From: Lunasporangiospora selenospora
Lineage: Eukaryota; Mortierellomycota; Mortierellomycetes; Mortierellales; Mortierellaceae
Assembly (NCBI GenBank): GCA_015680635.1
Contig: JAABOA010000050.1
Span: 17,903 to 30,327, forward strand
Length of the DNA stretch: 12,425 nucleotides
Reading direction: 5' to 3'
Position 1 is the stretch's first letter, and each line of letters starts with the position of its first letter. Below the pieces are notes generated by a model. It was not told the DNA's origin, did no database searches, and worked only from the letters and a program-made list of their open reading frames with translations. Position numbers and translations under genes: made by a program. Below, piece after piece: positions 7,934 to 12,425 of the stretch.

Positions 7934-9855
7934 ATGGACGATACACTTGCTATTGTCCAAACAATCTGGTGCCCAGTCTCTAGGTCGCCTCCACGGTATG
8001 ATATTCTGTCCAATCTCTTGGCATGCGAGTTGCAGTTTATTTTCTGACAAAGACATCGTGCTGCTTACTTTTAGCGTATAATAGCGACAGTGGGAACGAC
8101 AATACTTCAAACGAAAAAGACGGCATGCTCGACTCTTCTCAAGAGGAGCAGCCAATCCTGTCAGAGCCAGAGGAACCATCAATGTCATTAAATCGGCTAT
8201 CCAAAATCGACACCACAACCAACCAATATATACCCCATATTACATCAACCAGCCTCCACTCGCAGGAATCACAGGAATCAAAGCAGCCTCTTGAATCGCA
8301 ATCTGACAGCGAACAGAGGTCCACATATAATTTTGAGGACAAGGATAACAAAGAACAGGCTCGCTTACCGTCAGAGTCTAAATCTACCTCCGCAACTGCG
8401 TCAACCCCAGCTAGATCGCCGCTCATAGTTCGTCTTCGTATTCCAGCCAGCCATCGCTCACAATTTGCCGAGGTTCTAAAGAACCCTCCATATCCTAGAC
8501 TTGGGAGCAAAAAGAAGTTTGTTCACTTTGATACCGCACCGACTTCTCAAAAGAGTGCCTCTCCAAGTACCAAGCGGAGGTAATTATATTTTCGTCTTTT
8601 TCATTGTATAAACTGGGCAGCTCCATTGATTTACTCTGTCCTGCTAATCTAATAACTAAAATCTCTTCTAGAGTCTCGGAAGAACAAGCGGACGAGGGAT
8701 TTTCTTCTTCAACCTCAAAGCAGGCGCGACACTCGACAGGAATGTCCTCAGAACAAAGAACACCATCACCGAGCTCAGCTTATTCTAGTGGCCTCAGCCT
8801 TTCGCGGTCATCGTCCTCGTCGTCACTCCCTCCGACATTCGACAAAGATCCCGAAGAAAAAATGGCTGAACTCAAAGAGTTGAAAAAACTAAAGTACATG
8901 AGATACAATGACTCCTTTTTAAGCGTACAGCTTTGATATTCAAGCACGATGTATTAACTACTTTTTTTTACTGCATAATTTTGACCCATGACATTGTGCT
9001 AGAAACCGACAAGAGGATCTTGTTCATGTCAAAGACCAAATTATTCAGGCGACACAGTTGTTAGAGGACAAGGAGAGTGTTGTGGATGAAGTACGCGGGG
9101 AGCGAAAGGCACTACAGTCAGAGCTATCAAAGTACATTGGCATGGTCGTTCAAATTCGAAAAGACCTTGATCTGGTAAGTGCATGCTAGAACACTCTCGA
9201 GGAACATGAAAGAAAAAATATATATTGGCTCATTCGTGGCTAAACATCCAACTGGGTCATGGCAACTTCCTTGATATAGGTTCTGACAGCGGAGAAGGAC
9301 CTATCCAAGGAGCGGGATCAACTCTCACAGCACCTGACTCGACTCCGTGAACTCGATTACAACAATCTCAAGGAAGAGGTTGACCAGCTTCGAGCAAAAT
9401 GTGGTCTTAAATCCCTACCCTCGCTAGAGCAGGAGCAAGAAGAAATTATGAGCAAGTACCTTGAACAGCGTCGTGGACAATGGCGTGAAGATGGATTCCT
9501 TCAAGACGCTGGCCTTGGAGGTATTAATGCCACAAGCTCCAATACAGGAAACCATGCAGCCGGGGGATCCTCAACTCAGCAAACATCAACTGCAGCAGCA
9601 AGCTCAGGATCCTCTCGGTCAAGGACTGGAAGGGGCACAGGGACGTCCCATTCGCGGGATCATGGCGATAGTACTAGTCGCTCCAGAAGAGAGAATCAAT
9701 CTTCTTCGGGAGGTGGCAACAGTACAAGCAGCAACTATTCTTCGCATCGTAGACATGGCTCCAACCGCAGCAGTAGGAGTAGGAGTCAAAGTCCTTCCCC
9801 ACGCTCATCTTCAGATGCTCGTTCGGAGCGAGTGAAAAAACGATTGCGGTACTAG
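7934..9855 (+). CDS. Unrecognised Ser-rich coiled-coil protein with an RS-like tail
   Basis: Spliced model, 508 aa: exons 7934-7995, 8085-8579, 8672-8893, 9003-9174 and 9280-9855, with introns of 89, 92, 109 and 105 nt. The last three junctions are well supported: phases match, clear acceptors exist, and the coiled coil reads through as ELKKLK/NRQEDLVHVKDQ and RKDLDL/VLTAEKDL. I do not recognise the family. Residues 21-125 are acidic and Ser/Gln-rich. A short non-repetitive island follows (SPLIVRLRIPASHRSQFAEV from 132, then PYPRLGSKKKFVHFD). Residues 186-242 are Ser-rich with a run of serines. A long charged coiled coil covers about 245-385, ending near EEIMSKYLEQRRGQW. The tail is Gly/Ser/Thr-rich, becoming RS/RSQSPSPRS, and ends VKKRLRY. 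Basic patches (GSKKKF, TKRR, KKRLRY) and RS dipeptides suggest a nuclear protein in RNA processing or transcription; this is inference. The first exon is the weak part: the start could instead be 8023 without an intron, or the ATG at 8125-8127. Confidence 0.75.
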
Positions 9856-10047
9856 CAGGCTCTGTGCCACTTTTTTTTTTCTTTAGCAAAAACAAGACAA
9901 TGTTGGTATTGGATACCAGTTTCCCCCATAGTATAGTTTGTATAGACCCATTATTTTAATCATCTTTGACAAGAGAACGACCGCTGCCTAACAACAGCTC
10001 AAATTGGGGACTAAGCTGTTGAACACTGAAGGAAGTTATCCTACGAT
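9856..10047. other. Convergent 3' region between the coiled-coil and eL30 genes
   Basis: These 192 bp lie between two facing stop codons and must contain both 3' ends. A T-run (about 9871-9880) lies soon after the coiled-coil gene stop. TTATTTTAATC near 9951-9961 is AT-rich and could serve as polyadenylation signal on either strand. No separate gene fits here. Confidence 0.5.
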
Positions 10048-11023
10048 TTACTCCTGGGACTTGATGATGTCAGAGTCACCAGCATCAGTGATGGAAAGGA
10101 CACCAACACTATGAAATAGTAAAATTACAAAAAAGAGTGGCAGGAAGACAATGTTAAAAGTCTGTCTTTAGCATTGAAAAACAAAGGCGCCAATGACATG
10201 TATACATTCACGAGTTCAAAACTATGTGCTTACCGGAAGTACTTTCCGCAAGCGGTTCCGAGCTCGACGTTGGTACCAGCGTAGTGGTGGACACCAGTCT
10301 TGGACAACATGGCGTAGTACTCAATCTCGGACTTGCGGAGAGGAGGGCAGTTACCCGAGATGATGATCAACTTGGCTGCATTGGTCAAGCGCAGAAGAAA
10401 GGACAATGCGCATGATGGCAAGAGAAAAGGATAGTTGAAAGTGATATAAAAAGAGAATAGGATAGAGTGAGCAACCAATGTCTCTGGGACGTTCTCAGCC
10501 CTTGCGAGCTCCAGTCACCAAAGGAGAGAAAAGGGTCCAGAGAATGGAACAGATGAAGGATAAGCAAATGAAAAGAGCGAGTCGCTGCAGCCTAAATCCA
10601 GTGCTGCATAGAGGATGATCAAAAGCAAAGCGCCCAATAAAGACCAAAGGAGAGGAATCAGTTAAGACTGACGCGGAACAAAGACTACGAAAACGAGTCG
10701 ATGGCGCCAGAACATCTGATTCCTCCAGTCAAAGGGGCGCTCTTGCCAATCAACTTCCTCTTTGCCCGCTTGCCTGAAAATAATAAGCTGTCGAACCTCG
10801 TGCTTGTCATTTCTTTTCTCTCATCATCCTAATTCTCCCTTCTTTTGGGGGTGGGGGAGGGGATTCAGAATCGAGATCCAAAGAATTCCTTACACTTTCC
10901 CTGGCGGAGAGTCTTGAGAGTCGACTTGTAACCGAGCTGGTACTTGCCGGACTTCATGACAAGAGCAAGACGGGAGTTGATACCCTCGCCAGCCTTAACC
11001 TTCTTCTTGTTGATAGGGGCCAT
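10048..11023 (-). CDS. RPL30: Cytosolic 60S ribosomal protein eL30
   Basis: Spliced model, 110 aa: exons 11023-10894, 10375-10234 and 10108-10048 on the minus strand. Introns are 518 nt (donor GTAAGG, acceptor TGCAG) and 125 nt (donor GTAAGC, acceptor CATAG). Codon 44 is split T/CC (Ser) and codon 91 CG/T (Arg), so the protein reads smoothly. eL30 is part of the large subunit and belongs to the L7Ae/L30 family of kink-turn RNA binders. Family marks: [20 protein letters not shown] (15-34), [20 protein letters not shown] (39-58), [17 protein letters not shown] (59-75), [17 protein letters not shown] (81-97) and the acidic end DAGDSDII. Length matches fungal eL30 (about 105-112). Start context is AAAATGG. 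In budding yeast L30 blocks splicing of its own transcript by binding near the 5' splice site; the long first intron makes similar control possible here but not shown. Confidence 0.96.
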
Positions 11024-11034
11024 TTTTGAATTTG

Positions 11035-11224
11035 CTGAAAACTTCTAGATTTGACAGATAGCAGCATTCCACATGATTGAAAGTGATGGGATGGAAATCC
11101 ATTGATTAATGAAATGGCTCTGGTGATCATCCTCTGAATTCGTTTCAATAACGCCCTTTGATGCAGCTGCTTGAAATCCGATGGATCCAGATTCGCAATG
11201 TCGAATGTCCATGATGTCCCATAC
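11035..11224 (-). other. Candidate 5'-UTR intron of the eL30 gene
   Basis: On the eL30 sense strand a donor GTATGG at 11224 pairs with an acceptor TTTTCAG ending at 11035, just 11 nt before the start codon. A branch-like TTCATTAATC lies about 65-75 nt before the acceptor. The DNA left of the donor (CTTCTCTTTCAACTCC and following) is pyrimidine-rich, as ribosomal-protein leaders often are. The intron would be 190 nt. No snoRNA C/D boxes were found within it. Without transcript data this stays a candidate; the alternative is an unspliced leader. Confidence 0.35.
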
Positions 11225-11358
11225 CAAGTCTGATGGAGTTGAAAGAGAAGGATCAAATCATTTCGGGTCGAGATCTTTAAGAGAACTGTGCTGGGAATGA
11301 AAGGGCACGACTGTTAAATTTTTTGTCAACTCTTGCGTGTGCGTATTGGATTTAACGT

Positions 11359-11463
11359 ACAAACCTTTCCAAAAAGCCGCACAAACCGGAGACAGAACAG
11401 CACAAACCGTAAGCAGAACAGCACAAACCGTAAGCATAACCGCACAAACCGTTAGCAAAAATC
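11359..11463. repeat. 21-bp-period direct repeat array upstream of the eL30 gene
   Basis: Four tandem units start at 11380, 11401, 11422 and 11443, each 21 bp and each opening with CACAAACCG; the last is degenerate at its end. A further ACAAACC lies at 11359-11365, so ACAAACC recurs at 11359, 11381, 11402, 11423 and 11444 (spacing 22, 21, 21, 21). Units 2 and 3 share GTAAGCA after the core. Twenty-one bp is two DNA turns, so all cores face one side of the helix. The array lies about 335-440 bp upstream of the eL30 start. On the other strand it opens a frame with a seven-residue repeat (LTVCAVL-like), which I take as a by-product. Confidence 0.85.
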
Positions 11464-11982
11464 TCCCAGAGATGCACTGTATCTTCGATCACACGGCCTT
11501 TTCAGAGAGCCAAAAGCAGCCATTGCATTTCATCTACTCGACGTTCGCAACTACGGACTTTAAATGATAGTAAATACAATAGACAATTGGGACCTGAGGG
11601 ACAAGTTGATCAGTGGGACAACAGACCAAGCTCTATTTAACTGCACAACATTTTCCTTATCCGAGCCAGTCTCCTCAGAAAAGGAGTGGAAGGGTTATTC
11701 GTCGCGACTGGAGCAAAGAGCTGCTCCCGGTCCACACACCATGGTCTTTAATGCTTGCCCTTCCATGACTCAAGCTGGATTCTTCCAGGCGCGGCAACTG
11801 CAGAGATTCAGTAGGAGATTCCACTAAACACCACTCCATGACCAAGATGGTTTTGATACAGCGGTTGGCCCTACCATCTTGGTGGACGAAGCATTTGTGT
11901 GGAGTTCACCCCAAAAGTCGTTTACATTCCCGAAGCAATAAATACACCGACATCCTTGGAGTCGTGATGGTTATTATCGGCC
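11464..11982. other. Gene-poor stretch beyond the eL30 promoter
   Basis: There is no convincing gene. The plus strand has an 87-codon open frame at 11564-11827 and the minus strand has short open pieces at about 11640-11760, but none shows a domain, consistent codon bias or matching splice sites. If the minus-strand gene to the right has a further exon, an acceptor-like TGTTTAG near 11823-11829 and a short end in this stretch would be its place. Confidence 0.45.
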
Positions 11983-12425
11983 TCACCCGAAGGATATGGG
12001 TCTCGCAAGACTTTCGCATTGACTGAAGTCTCGTAGTGGGTATGTTGTACGAGGTGGTTCGTTGAAGACGTGAGGTTTCGCGTTCCTGCGACTTGGTAGA
12101 GCCATTTTCTCTTGATGAGGCGTCATTTGACCAATGGCATCCATGATATCGAAAACCCTCCCGCGGTCGTACTTCTTGAAGTATGGTGTAGGAATGGAGA
12201 GGCAAGAGATAACTTTGGAGTCGATCCAGGTATGTTGGATTACCGATTGGCGGCGAGGAAGCCATGCATCTCTGGTGTAGGCTCTTAGATACACCTTGGG
12301 CGGTACACTTCGAACATTGGAGCCGTCGAAACGGTCTGCAGATACTCTGGAAGACAATAGATCTGGTCATCCCTCTGGCTCAACTTGTCCAGAAAATAAC
12401 AGTGATGGATGAGCCAGCATTATTG
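11983..12425 (-). CDS. Possible 3' part of an unrecognised gene (partial, interrupted by one TGA)
   Basis: On the minus strand one frame is open from the window edge at 12425 to 11983 except for a single TGA at 12369-12367. After the TGA it gives about 127 codons with gene-like features: Phe is TTC throughout, and Tyr is nearly always TAC. The protein is mixed and non-repetitive (VPPKVYLRAYTRDAWLPRRQ, then HTWIDSKVISCLSIPTPYFK, then DRGRVFDIMDAIGQMTPHQE). I recognise no family. The TGA could be removed by an intron ending at the CCAG at 12366-12363, preceded by a pyrimidine-rich run, or it could be a disabling mutation in a remnant. At the other end GTGAGG follows TTCGG and could be a donor. 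The true start lies outside or near the edge. Confidence 0.35.

Noticed and set aside
10376-10893. C/D snoRNA inside the long eL30 intron
   Set aside because: A C-box-like ATGATGA occurs on the sense strand near 10820, but no D box (CTGA) follows at a suitable distance.
10954-11256. 100-codon minus-strand frame overlapping eL30 exon 1
   Set aside because: It reads the eL30 exon in the wrong frame and crosses the likely 5'-UTR intron.
11258-11458. 66-codon minus-strand frame with a seven-residue repeat
   Set aside because: The repeat is the 21-bp array read as codons (21 = 7 x 3); the rest of the frame has no coding character.
11906-12370. 154-codon minus-strand frame
   Set aside because: The overlapping frame ending at 11983 has clearly better codon bias and a more protein-like composition; both cannot be real over this stretch.

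Overview
The window looks like nuclear DNA of a filamentous fungus. It holds intron-bearing genes (mostly 90-170 nt introns with GTAAGT-like donors), short intergenic gaps on both strands, and proteins of clearly fungal or general eukaryotic type. The gene set and style would fit an early-diverging lineage such as Mucoromycota/Mortierellomycotina, but that placement is an inference from gene style and was not tested.

Layout, left to right. (1) 1-61: a possible 5' end of a minus-strand gene leaving the window, followed by about 0.9 kb without a convincing gene. (2) 1006-2660, minus: a four-exon NASP/Sim3/Hif1-type histone chaperone (427 aa). (3) A 400-bp divergent promoter region carrying a 31-bp imperfect palindrome. 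(4) 3061-3876, plus: two-exon Pam17, a subunit of the mitochondrial import motor. (5) 4494-5891, plus: an intronless ZIP metal transporter of the ZIP9/Atx2 type, with an unusual loop rich in Lys-Arg pairs and acidic residues. (6) 6165-6829, minus: a three-exon gene for mitochondrial ribosomal protein bL35m, with a 28-nt first coding exon. (7) About 1.1 kb of promoter/UTR DNA with a CT microsatellite and candidate 5'-UTR splice sites. (8) 7934-9855, plus: a five-exon gene for an unrecognised Ser-rich, coiled-coil, RS-tailed protein, probably nuclear. (9) 10048-11023, minus: three-exon cytosolic ribosomal protein eL30 with a 518-nt intron, a probable 5'-UTR intron and a 21-bp-period repeat array upstream. 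(10) 11983-12425, minus: a possible partial gene or gene remnant of unknown function.

The genes do not form a pathway or an operon-like cluster. They are housekeeping functions (chromatin assembly, mitochondrial import, metal homeostasis, mitochondrial and cytosolic translation) around one uncharacterised protein. I see no transposon, CRISPR array, viral insert, toxin gene or rRNA/tRNA gene. I found no clear new multi-gene system. The items most worth following are the coiled-coil/RS protein, the Kex2-like sites in the ZIP transporter, the phased repeat array and long intron of the eL30 gene, and the stop-free, frame-preserving intron of the NASP gene. All spliced models were built by hand from splice motifs, reading-frame phase and family similarity.
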